The notes under the pieces were generated by a model that was not told the origin of the DNA, did no database searches, and worked only from the letters and a program-made list of their open reading frames with translations. A stretch of DNA of 64,000 nucleotides from assembly GCA_964036195.1 (NCBI GenBank), contig OZ038458.1, positions 558,001 through 622,000 of the forward strand, written 5' to 3'. Positions 45,028-56,210 of the stretch are shown in pieces. A program made the position numbers and the translations under genes. This DNA comes from Sphaerolaimus hirsutus (taxonomy: Eukaryota > Nematoda > Chromadorea > Monhysterida > Sphaerolaimidae). Each line of letters opens with the position of its first letter. Within the stretch, counting starts at the first letter, position 1.

Positions 45028-47367
45028 CCTGTCTGATCATATCAATGAGCAATGGATTGCTCAAGCATGTAGTTTTTACATGTTCTAAATCTATTTTTGA
45101 AGCACCCAGTTGCAGCATGACCTGCCAAACATCTGGCTGAAGGCCACAGGTGGCTCTGTACCTGTATTCCATGGTGTCTGGATGTCTTGTCAATACCTGC
45201 ATGAAAGGCATGGTCACACGCAAGCACCTTTTTCTTTAAATGTGGTTGTGTACATTCACAAAGAGAAGTGTTGATCAGGTGGCAATCCCAAGCCATGTAA
45301 AGTGTAAAGTGAAGTGTCAAATGTAAATTCAAATGACAAAAGCAAAGTAAAGTGCCAAATGTCAAGTAAAGTGTCAAGTAAAGTGTCAATTGTGTATCCA
45401 AATCTTATGTTTTTGTATCCAAATCTTATTTCTCGACATAAGATTTGGATACAAAAACATATGATTTGGATATGAAAAATAAGATTTGGATACACAATTG
45501 ACACCTTACTTTTCACTTTACTTTACATTTAACACTCTGCATGACCATTGACTTTTGCCTTTGCATTTGACTTTACATTAGACACTTTACATTAGACACT
45601 TTACTTTACTTTTGACATTTGACTTTGCATTTGACTTTACATTTGACACTTGCCTTTACACTATACAGGGCTTGGAACAGCCCCCAGGTGCCAGTTCCGC
45701 ATAATGATAAGTGAGAAGTGAAACGGCAAAGGCGAAGTAAAAGCGCAAAGGCGAAGTGAAACGGCAAGTGAATTGGCAACTGAAATGTCAAAAGCGAAGA
45801 GATATTACTTCTTCTTTTTTTACTTCGCTTTTGCCAATTCACTTCCCGTTTCACTTCGCTTTTGCTATTTCACTTCTCATTTTGCGGAACTGGCCCCAGG
45901 CTTGCTGGAGGGGGCTTGATTCTTATGAAGCACCCTACATTGTAAATTTCAGTACACTTTCCTGCAAAACTTCACTTCACAAACATTACAGTGAAGCGAA
46001 TTCCCATTATTCACAAAGCTTTGTCCAGCTTCACTGCACTAGTTGCATCGCAAACTGAATTGTAATGTTGACTTATTACCAAATAAATTTTGTGATATTA
46101 TATCAAATTAAACCATTTCTGAACCTATAAATATATGTAAAATTTGAATTCATCAACTGTTACACTTGATTAGAAGTTTTTGATAGTTTTCAAGCGACAG
46201 ATTTCCTGATCACTGAAATGAATGCGTCTGATGTCACATCAGATGATGTGCAACAGATTTCCAGCTGTTGCTCTGGGTTTTTTCCAAGAAATTACCGTTC
46301 CCAGTGCCTTGCCCAGTTTTCACGATGCAGCAGTCAAGGGACTGGATGGAGCCCCCGCCTCTACTTTGCCTCCTCAATACCAGAGTTGTTAAAATGTATT
46401 TACATTTACTCGGAAAATACAACTACTCGAGTACTTTGTAAATACATATACAAATACTTTTTTAAAGTACCCATACTCACTTGCACGCGTTCTTTTGAAA
46501 AGTACACGTGTACAGAAAATGTATTTTTGTTGCAAAAATCACAATTTTTTGTCACTAAAATACGAAAATCTTGGAGAAATCATATGATTTTTCCAAAAAA
46601 TACTAAATAATCACAAAAATTACATTCATTGTGTCTTCCAGTGAAAAAATAGCACTAAGTGTCAAAAAGTAGTAGCTTTTACATTTTACATGAAAAAATA
46701 CCCACTTTTACATATTCTATGAAGAAAAGTACTCGCTTTTACATTTTCCGAGGAAAAAGTATCCGGTTTTACATTTTCCTGGGAAAAAGTAATTTACTCA
46801 CATGTACCCATGAGTATGGCAAAAGAAAGTATTTTACATTTTCTGTATTCGGGGGTGAGTAAAAAAGTATTTTACATATAAATACTTCGAAAAAAGTTCA
46901 GTATTTATAACATCTCTGCTGGATACACCCTTGGCTTTACTCACCGCGCTGCAAAATCCTTCACTACAGGCTGCAGAAGCTCCCTTTTTGTTCATTACAC
47001 AGTCATCGTGTTTCCCCCATTCACAGATCATGCAGTCAGCAGTGATATTGCCCATTGCGGATTGTGTGTGTGAAAATGGTGTAGATTCTGTGGCAGTTAT
47101 TTTTTATCACACTGTATGTGTATACTCCAGTGACATAATACATACATATACTCTGCACATGCAGGTCAAATATGCAGTTCACAATTTCAGTATGTCGACC
47201 ATACCTACTTTTTCAATGAGCCTGAGTTTACTGAAAGATACACCATGAACATCATGAGAACTCACTTGTGTAGGACCGTGTTGTTGATGTGCCACTGAAT
47301 GTGCTTTTGTTTTCAATTGTTGCTGTGCCACTGAATGTGCTTTTGTTTTCAATTGTTGTTGTATTCC
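45028..47367 (-). CDS. Unidentified multi-exon gene, copy on left arm
   Basis: At least three exons on the minus strand. Exon a is 47367-47266 (acceptor TTTTACTGCAG, donor ACACAA|GTGAGT); in phase 1 it encodes a Thr/Ser-rich stretch with a repeated TIENKSTFSGT motif. Exon b is 47087-46945 (donor GCG|GTGAGTAAAG) and is Cys-rich (CMICEWGKHDDC, then ACSEGFC). Another exon is 45196-45028 (acceptor TTTCATGCAG, donor CAGG|GTGAGT); its VWQVMLQLGASKIDLEHVK pattern recalls a death-fold helix bundle, but that is only a guess. Phases a to b agree. A short exon near 46330 is possible. A hAT element (46381-46918) lies in an intron. First and last exons not found. The duplicate at 54923-57397 keeps the same splice sites. 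Confidence 0.5.
45279..45687. mobile_element. Introner-like TIR element (409 bp), arm-specific
   Basis: Starts GTGGCAATCCCAAGCC and ends GGCTTGGAACAGCCCCCAG, preceded by CAG, so CAG is duplicated. The other arm shows the uninterrupted site GATCAGGTGCCAGTTCC (complement at 56985-57000). The arms are AAGTGTCAAATGTAAA-type repeats folding back on themselves. On the plus strand the ends read CAG|GT...CAG|, but the host gene here runs on the minus strand. Same family as 57141-57335. Confidence 0.8.
45688..45899. mobile_element. TIR element GTGCCAGTTCCGCA (212 bp)
   Basis: GTGCCAGTTCCGCATAATG to CATTTTGCGGAACTGGCCCCAG, flanked by CAG. The arms are GAAGTGAAACGGCAAAG repeats. A truncated counterpart lies at 56935-56994 in the other arm, so this insertion predates the duplication. 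It has the same CAG|GT and CAG edge design as its neighbour, with a different body. Confidence 0.75.
46381..46918. mobile_element. hAT-like MITE CAGAGTTGTTAAAA (left arm copy)
   Basis: CAGAGTTGTTAAAATGTATT to TATTTATAACATCTCTG. Flanks CTCAATAC and CTGGATAC are a decayed form of the perfect duplication seen in the right-arm copy. Body rich in AAAAGTAnTTTTTAC. Inserted before the inverted duplication. Confidence 0.85.
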
Positions 47368-47763
47368 CTGCAGTAAAATATTGAAAATGCGTTAAATGCT
47401 ATATACATGGTTATATACCTAGTTCAACTGTTTTGGCTATTAGTTATTTTGGCTCTTTTAAACTATTTTTAGTGATTTTTTTCCCTTTCAGCCTCCTATA
47501 TATTTAGAAAAAGCCTATATTTTGCCCTTGTGAGCAGGGTTGGTTTTAGTAAAATTCTTTTTACTAAGATTGTATTTAAAAAAAATTCAAATTGTATTTT
47601 ATTTTTATTCAAATTGTATTTTATTTTTATTTTTTCATGTTTCATTTGATTTCATTTTTTTCAAATCGGAGCTAGAAAAATTATTTTTTGGTAGGTTGGT
47701 GTTGGAGTATGTATTTGTGAGTACTTTGTGAAATATTTTAGTATTTTACCATCAATAAAGCGG

Positions 47764-47986
47764 GAATTAGAGCTCAGCGTCGATTCGACGTGAAATGATG
47801 ACGTGAAATGTTGTCGTGAAATTAATTACACGAGTGTGAATCATGCTACGGGTCTACAATTTTCTAAGGATAATATATGAATCAATACCTTAATCGTGTC
47901 CAATACTGAGTGTTATCAGCCACAACTAGAGCGAATTGAAAAATTCAATTTTTATCATTCCACGTCATCATTTTACGTCAGGGAAC
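47764..47986. repeat. Palindromic sequence abutting the assembly gap
   Basis: GACGTGAAATGATGACGTG near 47787 is complementary to CACGTCATCATTTTACGTC near 47962. A hairpin of this type directly before the run of N probably caused the assembly break. Confidence 0.6.
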
Positions 47987-48186
47987 NNNNNNNNNNNNNN
48001 NNNNNNNNNNNNNNNNNNNNNNNNNNNNNNNNNNNNNNNNNNNNNNNNNNNNNNNNNNNNNNNNNNNNNNNNNNNNNNNNNNNNNNNNNNNNNNNNNNNN
48101 NNNNNNNNNNNNNNNNNNNNNNNNNNNNNNNNNNNNNNNNNNNNNNNNNNNNNNNNNNNNNNNNNNNNNNNNNNNNNNNNNNNNNN
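47987..48186. other. Assembly gap (200 N)
   Basis: Exactly 200 undetermined bases, probably a scaffold gap of arbitrary length. Order and distance across it are uncertain. Confidence 0.98.
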
Positions 48187-49041
48187 AAAGTTTTCAGTTT
48201 GACATAGATATTTGACTTTGATAAAAAAAGGTACGTAACTCCTATCTGTTTGTAGAGTATCGTGTCTGCCGAGTATACTATTGTGTACTTGTTGAGCTTG
48301 TAAGTGGCCGTCATTTTCAACCGAGGTATGTGTAGCGCAAATATTTCGGAGCCAAGCTCAATTTGCCAGTAATTACCGCTAAAAGAGAAAACCTATCGGT
48401 AATTTACCGTACCGTTTATCGGCACACCGTACCTTCTCCCAATCCCCACACACTAAATTAAGTAATCACCAAAAAGTACCCAAAACTTACTGCCTCATGT
48501 TGTAAAATCGGTGGCGCCATGGACTTTGGCGCTGTCGCCATTCGCAGCACTTTGTAATATGCAAACGCAATGTTGATATCGCTGAATAAATAAATAAATA
48601 GCCACTGGAACTGGGCGTACTTTTAGCTAACAGCTACCTGGAAGCGGCAGTTCGGTAAATATAATTTGGATTCCTGAGTGACAAGGCGGCATAAAAATTG
48701 CGCCGTACTTATCTCGATAGAACAGAAACAGGCGCTTCATCCGGCAAAAAAACTGTTAGAAACTTAGTTGGACGAGTGCCAAAGACAAAAAAGTGAGGAA
48801 AAATCGTGATAACAACTGAAAAAGTATACGCGACCCGAAAGTATGAATTTGCTAATGTTAATGAAACACAGAAAACAATAATGAAACACGTATAATGAAA
48901 CAAAAAGGAACGGCCATAATTCATGACCAGCACAGATGGGAGGAGTCTTTTCTTTTTCTTCGAACAACGTAAAATGATAATAAAGACAATTTCGAAATCT
49001 CGGCGATATGCAACGCGTTGGCACAGTTCCAAGTACGCTTG
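48187..49041. other. No feature recognised
   Basis: Moderately AT-rich. A small GGCGCCATGGACTTTGGCGC block near 48513 recalls the GCGCC repeats. The open frames on the minus strand near 48709-49032 show no domain and no splice context I trust. Confidence 0.35.
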
Positions 49042-49049
49042 ACAGAGAC

Positions 49050-49612
49050 TAGGGTGTCAACAAAAACTTTTTGGCGGAAAACGGAAACGGAAACGGAAAA
49101 TTTTTTGCACATACCGGAAAACGGAAAGGGAAACGGAAAAAACTTTGCACTAGCCGGAAAACGGAAAACGGAAAAATGGTAGGCCGGAAAACGGAAACGG
49201 AAATGGAAAAATTTGCTGAAATTATGCCAGAAACGGAAAAAATTTGCTGAAATTTTGCTGTAAACGGAAAAAAATTTGCAGAAATTTATCCTGAATTAAA
49301 AAAATTTGCAGAAATCTCACTAGAAATAGGAAAAATTCACTTCATTGAGAACCTGCATGCATTTTTACCAGTTTGGCTGAAACAGAAAATTGAGCTGGAA
49401 AGTGGAAAAAGTTGGAAAAACAGACATTTGAACCGGAAAACGGAAAAAGGCGGAAAATCTGAAAAAAATTGCTGGAAAACGGAAAATGAGCCGGAAAAAC
49501 GGAAACAGAAATGAAAAAGAAAATTAGCAGCCGGAAACGGAAATGGAAACGGAAAAAAATTTGCCTGCGGAAAGCGGAAACGGACAACGGAAAACGGAAA
49601 GTTGACACCCTA
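49050..49612. mobile_element. hAT-like MITE TAGGGTGTCAA / GGAAAACGG, 563 bp
   Basis: TAGGGTGTCAACAAAAAC to GTTGACACCCTA, with a perfect 8-bp duplication ACAGAGAC (49042-49049, 49613-49620). The body is a degenerate array of CGGAAAACGGAAA. Same family as 51424-51601. Confidence 0.92.
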
Positions 49613-49670
49613 ACAGAGACACAATTATTTTAACGAACAACAGATCGGAACACCAAAAAAAAGTTTACAC

Positions 49671-50459
49671 CAGAGTTGCAAAAGTGTATTTACACTTACC
49701 CGAAATACCCGGGTAAATGGGTATTTATATTTACACTTACACTTACACTTTCAAAAAATACCCAAACACTTTTTTTACACTTTCCTGAGCAAAATACCCG
49801 GGTACAGAAAGTGTATTTTTCCTTTCAGATGGCCTTGTTTTATGCTTTTGAGAAAGCATAAAATAGGGTTATGTACAAAAAATAACTGCACAGCACACAT
49901 GCAGTTATGCATTGAATGTAGAAAATATGACAAATGTACAAACAAGCCTTTGATCTCCAACCTTTGATCAGTACTTATGGTATTCTACAGTTCATCATAC
50001 TTTTGTAAAAAAGGACAAGATCAATGGAAATTCACCAGCTGGACACAAAGTCAACTGGCTTTTGCATTGACATTTGCTGCATGTCCATTCTTGCATTTAA
50101 ACAGTGTGTATCGCATTGCTTTATCAGTAAAAAATCTACACTGAAAAAGTGCCATTATTAGGGAACTTCATACCAATACAGTATTTGTTACAGTCTGAAA
50201 TGTTTTATAAAATGCAGTAAAATGTGAAATAATGCATGAAAATGACAAATAAAGTGATCTAAAGGTGAAAACAGTGGTGTTTTTTAATGCTCAACAGTGA
50301 GAGCTCTTTCTGAAAAAATTTTTACACTTACACTTTTTTTACACTTTCCTAGGTATTTTTAAAATACCTTACACTTTTGGTATCCATACTCAAAATTTGG
50401 AAAGTGTATTTACACTTACACTTACACTTTCCAAAAATACCGGTATTTTAACAACTCTG
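49671..50459. mobile_element. hAT-like MITE CAGAGTTGCAAAAG, 789 bp
   Basis: CAGAGTTGCAAAAGTGTATT to TTTTAACAACTCTG, with a perfect 8-bp duplication GTTTACAC (49663-49670, 50460-50467). Arms are TTACACTTACACTT repeats with CCCGGGTA boxes. It lies about 430 bp upstream of the ShKT gene's first exon. Confidence 0.92.
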
Positions 50460-50892
50460 GTTTACACGTGAAACCTTTGGTTCATGTGCGTGAAGCGTTA
50501 CATGTACATACACAATGCACACTTCAGCAGCCCGAATTTAAAGTGTAAATACCTTTGTGTATTTTTGTATTTTGTATTTTTTGGAATAAGGTATTAAATT
50601 TTCGAGCGTCTTGTAAATTTCAGCGATCCATCATCGAAACATCTTTCGAAACAATCACAATAAATTGGATATCAAAGCGGCACCTTGTGAACAATACACT
50701 TGCATGAACCGGAGTTTCTCCAGACATTCTTTGAAAAATTGAAAAAAACGCAACCATTGAGAACCTGCCACAATCGAGACCACAAAACACATCCCCGTAA
50801 ACACAATTATTAGAACATCACATCCCAGAAACCGGTCAATAAAAATGCGGCAGGTTGGCGCCAGATCAGTAATTAAATAACTGCGAGCAGCG

Positions 50893-53800
50893 ATGGCGGG
50901 CGGGCGGCCGAGCAGCGTGGACGCGTGCAGGGGCATCGCCCTGTTGCAGCTGGTCGTGGCCGCCCTGGGTACGCAGACACACAGGGCACAGCGGCAAAAC
51001 GACGAGCCTATGCGTTGGTTTCACATTACACGTGCAGATACCGTAAATACTAGACTACTGCTACGGGTCCGTGATGGCGGTTTGAGGGAGGGGTAACCAG
51101 AGTTGTTAAAAGTACTGAACTTTTTTGAAAGTAAACGTAAACGTAAAGTTTTTTTTACTCACAGGTTACTACAGAAAATGTCAAGTATTTATTTTTTATT
51201 TTTACTCATGTGTAAACGTGAGTAAATTACTTTTGTCCCGGAAAATGTAAAAGTGGGTCTTTTTGAGAAATTTTGCTCCAATTTTCGCTCAAAATCACTA
51301 ATTTTCAAACTTTTCCACCATCAATTTCACTAGTTAATGTGTTTTCGCCTATTTTTATGCTATTTTCGATACTTGTACCTATTTTTTAGCTTTTCTCTCC
51401 TTTTTTCCTTCATGCCTTAAAAGTAGGGTGTCAAAAAAAATTTTTACGGAAAATGGAAAGGTAAAAAATTTTCAGCTGCCGGAAAACGTGAAACGGAAAG
51501 GTAAAAAAATTTCAGCTGCCGGAAAACGGAAAACGGAAAGGTAAAAATTTTTCCTGCGGAAAGGCGGAAACGGAAAACGGAAATGGAAATTTGACACCCT
51601 ACTTAAAAGCCTAAAAAGAAGCCGTTTTGAAATACGTTTTCTGTACTCGCGTACTTTCAAAAAGTACACCAGTAAGTGAGTAACGGTATTTTTTTCGGGA
51701 GGAAACGTAAACGTATTTACGCAGACCTCGAGTATCCGTATTTATCGAGTAAAAGTAAATACGTAAATAACAACTATGAGGGGAACCCACCTCTATCCGC
51801 CCAGCTATTTAGTTATCGTGGTGGCACAATTCTTGGCTTCATTCCCCTGAACCCCCCCCCCCCTTTTCCCAAATCAGCCAGCCATCTAGCTATCTGGAGT
51901 GATTTTTGAGAAATTTTCCCTGAAATTTCCTCAAAATCACTAATTTTCACACGTTTTCACCCATTTTCACTTTAAAAATCACTAGACCGTGTGCTTTTTG
52001 CCTACTTTCACCTATCTTTGGCTATATAAGGTGCTTGTATATCTATTGTAGCGATTTTTTTCTTCCGTTTTCTGCCTTCTACTCACCTTGAAAAAGCCTA
52101 TACCTACATATATTGAACACCCATGACTCACCAACCCCACCACATAAAAAAACTAAAATCAGCTACCGTATTTCTTCGATTTTATTGACGTGTTCATTCA
52201 GATTGGCTTGCTCGTTTACTTTGCCGGGTCTATGGTGCATCCGAAAAATACATTGCTGTGTTCTAATACATTGGCGTATGAAAATATCGATGTCACGTTA
52301 ACCGATTTATCCCGTTATCTTTGGCGGAATAAGAGTCTTAAAACAGTGTTGCAAAAACGTATTTACATTTACCCAAAATACCCGGGTATTTTGGTATTTA
52401 TCCTTACGTTTACGATTACGTATTCGGAAAATACCGTTAAGTATTGTTACGTATTCCTGACGGAAATACCTGGGTACTAGGCAAAACGTAAAAAATTCCG
52501 ATTTATCACACGTTTATACGTTCAAAATACCGTATTACCTCCAATATAAGGCATCCCTCTAATATAAGGTACCCTCTAATATAAGGTATAACTTTTGGCT
52601 ATTTTGAACGCGACGAAATAAATATAAGGTACCCTCTAATATAAGGCATACCTCTAATATAAGGCACAGCTGGCTGCGTGCCAAAATGCGCAAAATCATA
52701 AAAACAGCCGCCAAACAGAAAATGATGAAAATGGTGCCGAAGGGCACTGCGATAACTCTTCGTCGACTTCTGCAATTTTGTAGTGATACTGTACCACCTA
52801 TTTCCTACACTCCAATTTGGAAAAAATGAATTGTATCGTTGTTCACTGTTGGTAAAATTTCTTTAAAATCTGGTGAAAATAATTGAAGGTACCCTCTAAT
52901 ATAAGGTACCCTCTAATATAAGGCATAACTTTTGGCTCGAAAAATCTGACGAAAACAATATAAGGTATACCTTATATTAGAGGTAATACGGTAGCTGCAC
53001 CACCTGCAGCAAACAAAATTCTTACGTAAAAACGTAAAATGTATAGAAAAAGAAAAAGGAAGTATAAAAAAGTGACTGCACGCATGCAGTTATACATGGA
53101 ACTCTATCTACATAAATACGTATTTATGGCAGCCCATATACTAGTTGACACGTGTGTGAACTGGTCTGTGTCAACTCAGATTTCACCTTCACGTGTCGCA
53201 GAGCGATCTTCCAATGCACTTTCCATTATATTTATTTTATATTCCTCAGTATTTTAAAAATACCTTACATATTAGTATTTATACTTTGAATTTGGAAAAG
53301 GTATTTACATTTACACTTACGTTTTCCAAAAATACCAGTATTTTAACAACACTGTCTAAAACAGTAGATTGCTGCGAAACAAATTTAATTTACCTATGAT
53401 GAATACAAAGTGGAATTTTCATTAAACATATTCCACATTCATATTTACTTTACAAATGAACATGAAAATACACTCTGAAATACACATATATTGTCATTTT
53501 CATTCACTTTACCCTGCTCATTTACATTGCCCCACAAAAACAGCTTATGAAACAATACATTGAAGGTCAATAAAATCGAAGAAATACGGTAACTATCTGT
53601 CCTCCCACCCCCATAGGAGCGATTTTGTATCTATCCAAACACTGGGAGTATAAAAATCATGCGCCTCACTAATGAAATAAATTTCTGATCCATGAAAGCT
53701 GTGACAAAAACTATCACCACCGTTAAGTAGCCCTTGAATTATTATACAGCAGAATACTGAGCGCAGCAGAATAGTGTGAAGTGTCAAAAGTGTCAGTACT

Positions 53801-54454
53801 GTTTTTTTAGCTCTAGCCTTCAGGTGCAAGCGCTACACAGCGCTTTTTCATCACTAGTTTACCTAATTTCAACCTCAAAAATGTGTGAATTTGCAGCCCC
53901 ATGCCTTGACGCGGACGTCATGTGCAAGTGCTGGGCGAGCGAGGGCCGGTGCGACAATCATAATTCACTGTATATGTCGAATATATGCTGCGAGACGTGC
54001 CGCAGTCATAAAACACAGGCTAGTTTACCCCACTCAAAATTGACAGAAATGGAAAACTGTGCTAATTTGCCCACAGGAAGCAACAGAGGGAAGAACGGAA
54101 TGGAACTGCACAGACACGAAGGGGTGCCGGGAGCGGGCGGCCGCGGGGGAGTGCGACCATAGCGGATTTTCCATGAGACTCGACTGCCCCAGCGCATGCC
54201 GCTTTTGCGGCTGCACAGGTGAGCATAACGTGAATAAGTGAGTAAAGATCAATCGATAAAAATCGATAAATCATTCGATAAAAGGATATTTTTTCTGAGT
54301 AAACTCGTGTTGACTTGATCTTGCAGACTCTAGCTCCCAGCTCGACTACCAGAAACCTCAGGAGGCTACAACCGACCAGAGACCTAGCAGCTCCACTGAT
54401 TTTATACGATGTTGGTGTATACCTATTTGTTGTTTTGTTGAGCGCTCAATGTGA
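50893..54454 (+). CDS. Secreted double-ShKT-domain protein gene (four exons)
   Basis: Exon 1, 50893-50968, has ATG followed by a signal-peptide-like run (GIALLQLVVAAL), donor in phase 1. Exon 2 is 53897-54018, exon 3 is 54077-54218 and exon 4 is 54327-54454 (TGA); phases 1, 0, 1 agree at every join, giving about 155 residues. Exon 2 encodes a ShKT-like module (C-x-D, CWASEG-x-C, N-x-x-YM) with two extra Cys and no sixth canonical Cys. Exon 3 encodes a canonical six-Cys ShKT module (CTDTKGC...GEC...CPSACRFC). Intron 2 is 58 bp and must use a GC donor (CAG|GCTAGT) to keep frame. Intron 1 (2.9 kb) is full of nested transposons. ShKT modules occur in potassium-channel-blocking peptides and in many enzymes and secreted proteins; the role here is unknown. 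Confidence 0.72.
51099..51778. mobile_element. hAT-like MITE CAGAGTTGTTAAAAG with nested insert
   Basis: CAGAGTTGTTAAAAGTACTG at the left and GTAAATAACAACTATG at the right. Flanking AGGGGTAAC and AGGGGAAC are a near match. It contains the complete 178-bp element at 51424-51601. It lies in intron 1 of the ShKT gene. Confidence 0.72.
51424..51601. mobile_element. hAT-like MITE TAGGGTGTCAA, 178 bp
   Basis: TAGGGTGTCAAAAAAAAT to ATTTGACACCCTA, with a perfect 8-bp duplication CTTAAAAG (51416-51423, 51602-51609). Inserted in the 51099-51778 element. Confidence 0.92.
52344..53354. mobile_element. hAT-like MITE CAGTGTTGCAAAAAC (middle of the nest)
   Basis: CAGTGTTGCAAAAACGTATT to TTTTAACAACACTG. 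Flanks TCTTAAAA and TCTAAAAC match apart from a 1-base indel. Same family as 49671-50459. Confidence 0.8.
52528..52993. mobile_element. TIR element TACCGTATTACCTCC (innermost)
   Basis: TACCGTATTACCTCCAATAT to ATTAGAGGTAATACGGTA. Arms are repeats of CCTCTAATATAAGGTA. A distinct TACCGTATT subfamily with AT-rich rather than C-rich arms. Confidence 0.85.
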
Positions 54455-55151
54455 AGGCGTAAGTTCTCTGTCACGTGTGCTGAGTTTAAATTATAACCAA
54501 TGCAGCCGGTCGTTGCCTGGCACCTTTTATTGATGGTAAAATACTAAAATCTTTAACAAAATACTCACAAATACTCCAACACCAACCTACCAAAAAATAG
54601 GTTTTTAGGTAAAAAATAGGTAAAAAAATAGATTTTTCTAGCTCCGATTTGAAAAAAATGAAATCAAATGAAACATGAAGAAAAAAAAAATACAATTTGA
54701 ATTAAAAAAATACAATTTGAATAAAAATATGGTACAATTTTAGTAAAAAAAGAATTTTACTAAAACCAACCCTGCTCACAAGGGCAAAATATAGGCTTTA
54801 TCAAGATATATAGGAGGCTGAAAGGGAAAAAAAATCACTAAAAATAGGTTAAAAGAGCCAAAATAAGTTGAACTAGGTATATAACCATGCATATAGCTGT
54901 TAACGCATTTTCAATACTGCAGGGAATACAAAAACTATTGAAAACAAAAGCACATTCAGTGGCACAACAACAATTGAAAAGAAAAGCACATTCAGTGACA
55001 CATCAACAACACTGTCCTACACAAGTGAGTTCTCATGATGTTCATGGTGTATCTTTCATTAAACTCAGGCTCATTGAAAAAGTAGGTATGGTTGTCATAC
55101 GGAAATTGTGAACTGCATATGTGACCTGCATGTGCAGAGTATATGTATGTA

Positions 55152-55439
55152 AACACCTTCCCGGTCACGTCCGGCAGCCATTTTTCCATTTTACTTCTTC
55201 TATCCTATCCCCAGTTCTACGGTGCCCCCGAGGCTGAAACTTGGGGGATATATTGGCGCAACCCCCCTCTACTTCGCATGAATTGGGGGGTCGCCGCAAC
55301 CCCCCCAATTCATGCGAAGTAGAGGGGGGTTGCGACAATATCTCCCCCAAGTTTCAGCCTCAGGGGCGCCCTAGAACTGGGGATAGGATATAAGAAGTAA
55401 AATCAAAAAATGGCTGCCGGACGTGACCGGGAAGGTGTT
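55152..55439. mobile_element. Hairpin MITE AACACCTTCCCGG with TA target
   Basis: AACACCTTCCCGGTCACGTC to its near-perfect complement, 288 bp, almost fully self-complementary about a centre at 55290. TA on both sides; the left arm has the empty site (GTATGTATTATGTCAC in the same sense), which proves a TA duplication as in mariner-like elements. Confidence 0.92.
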
Positions 55440-55661
55440 TATTATGTCACTGGAGTATACACATACATAAAAAATAACTGCCACAGAATCTACACCATTT
55501 CCACACATACAATCCGCAATGGGCAAAATCACTGCTGGTGCTGACTGCATGATCTGTGAATGGGGGAAACACGATGACTGTGTAATGAACAAAAAGGGAG
55601 CTTCTGCAGCCTGTAGTGAAGGATTTTGCAGCGCGGTGAGTAAAGCCAAGGGTGTATCCAG

Positions 55662-56210
55662 CAGAGATGTTATGAATACTGAACTTTTTTCAAAGTATTT
55701 ATATGTATATGTAAAATACTTTTTTACTCACCCCCGAATACAGAAAATGTAAAATACATTTTTTAGCCGAACTCATGGGTACATGTGAGTAAATTACTTT
55801 TTTCCCAGGGAATGTAAAACCAGATACTTTTTTCCTCGGAAAATGTAAAACCGAGTACTTTTCTTCATAGAATATGTAAAAGTGGGTATTTTTTCATGGA
55901 AAATGAAAAAGCTACTACTTTTTGACACTTGAGTGCTATTTTTTCACTGGAAGACACAATGAATGTAATTTTTGTGATTATTTAGTATTTTTTTGGAAAA
56001 ATCATATGATTTCTCCAAGATTTTCATATTTTAGCTACAAAAAAGTTGTGATTTTTGCAACAAAAAATACATTTTCTGTACACGTGTACTTTTCAAAAGA
56101 ACGCGTGCAGGTGAGTATGGGTACTTTAAAAAAGTATTTGTATATGTATTTACTAAGTACTCGAGTAGCTGTATTTTTCGAATAAATGTAAATACATTTT
56201 AACAACTCTG
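55662..56210. mobile_element. hAT-like MITE CAGAGATGTTATG (right arm copy)
   Basis: CAGAGATGTTATGAATACTG to TTTTAACAACTCTG, with a perfect 8-bp duplication GTATCCAG (55654-55661, 56211-56218). Counterpart of 46381-46918. Confidence 0.92.

Larger units (their letters stand above)
45067..47763. repeat. Large inverted duplication, left arm
   Basis: Complementary to 54526-57397 over its length apart from arm-specific transposons. Shared landmarks include TGTAATGAACAAAAAGGGAG, the hAT insertion at 46381 and the exon at 45071-45196. The loop between the arms (about 6.8 kb) contains the assembly gap and the ShKT gene. Confidence 0.88.
52164..53592. mobile_element. TIR element TACCGTATTTCTTCG (outer of a triple nest)
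   Basis: TACCGTATTTCTTCGATTTT at the left and the exact reverse complement at the right: a perfect 26-bp inverted repeat. It contains a hAT-like element (52344-53354), which contains another TACCGTATT element (52528-52993). Remaining own sequence about 420 bp, no protein. Intron 1 of the ShKT gene. Confidence 0.88.

Noticed and set aside
46218-46610. 130-codon plus-strand frame in the left arm
   Set aside because: It runs antisense to the probable gene and into a hAT element; the matching frame in the right arm is not better supported.
49342-49608. Phe/Arg-rich 88-codon minus-strand frame
   Set aside because: Lies within the CGGAAAACGG array of a hAT-like MITE.
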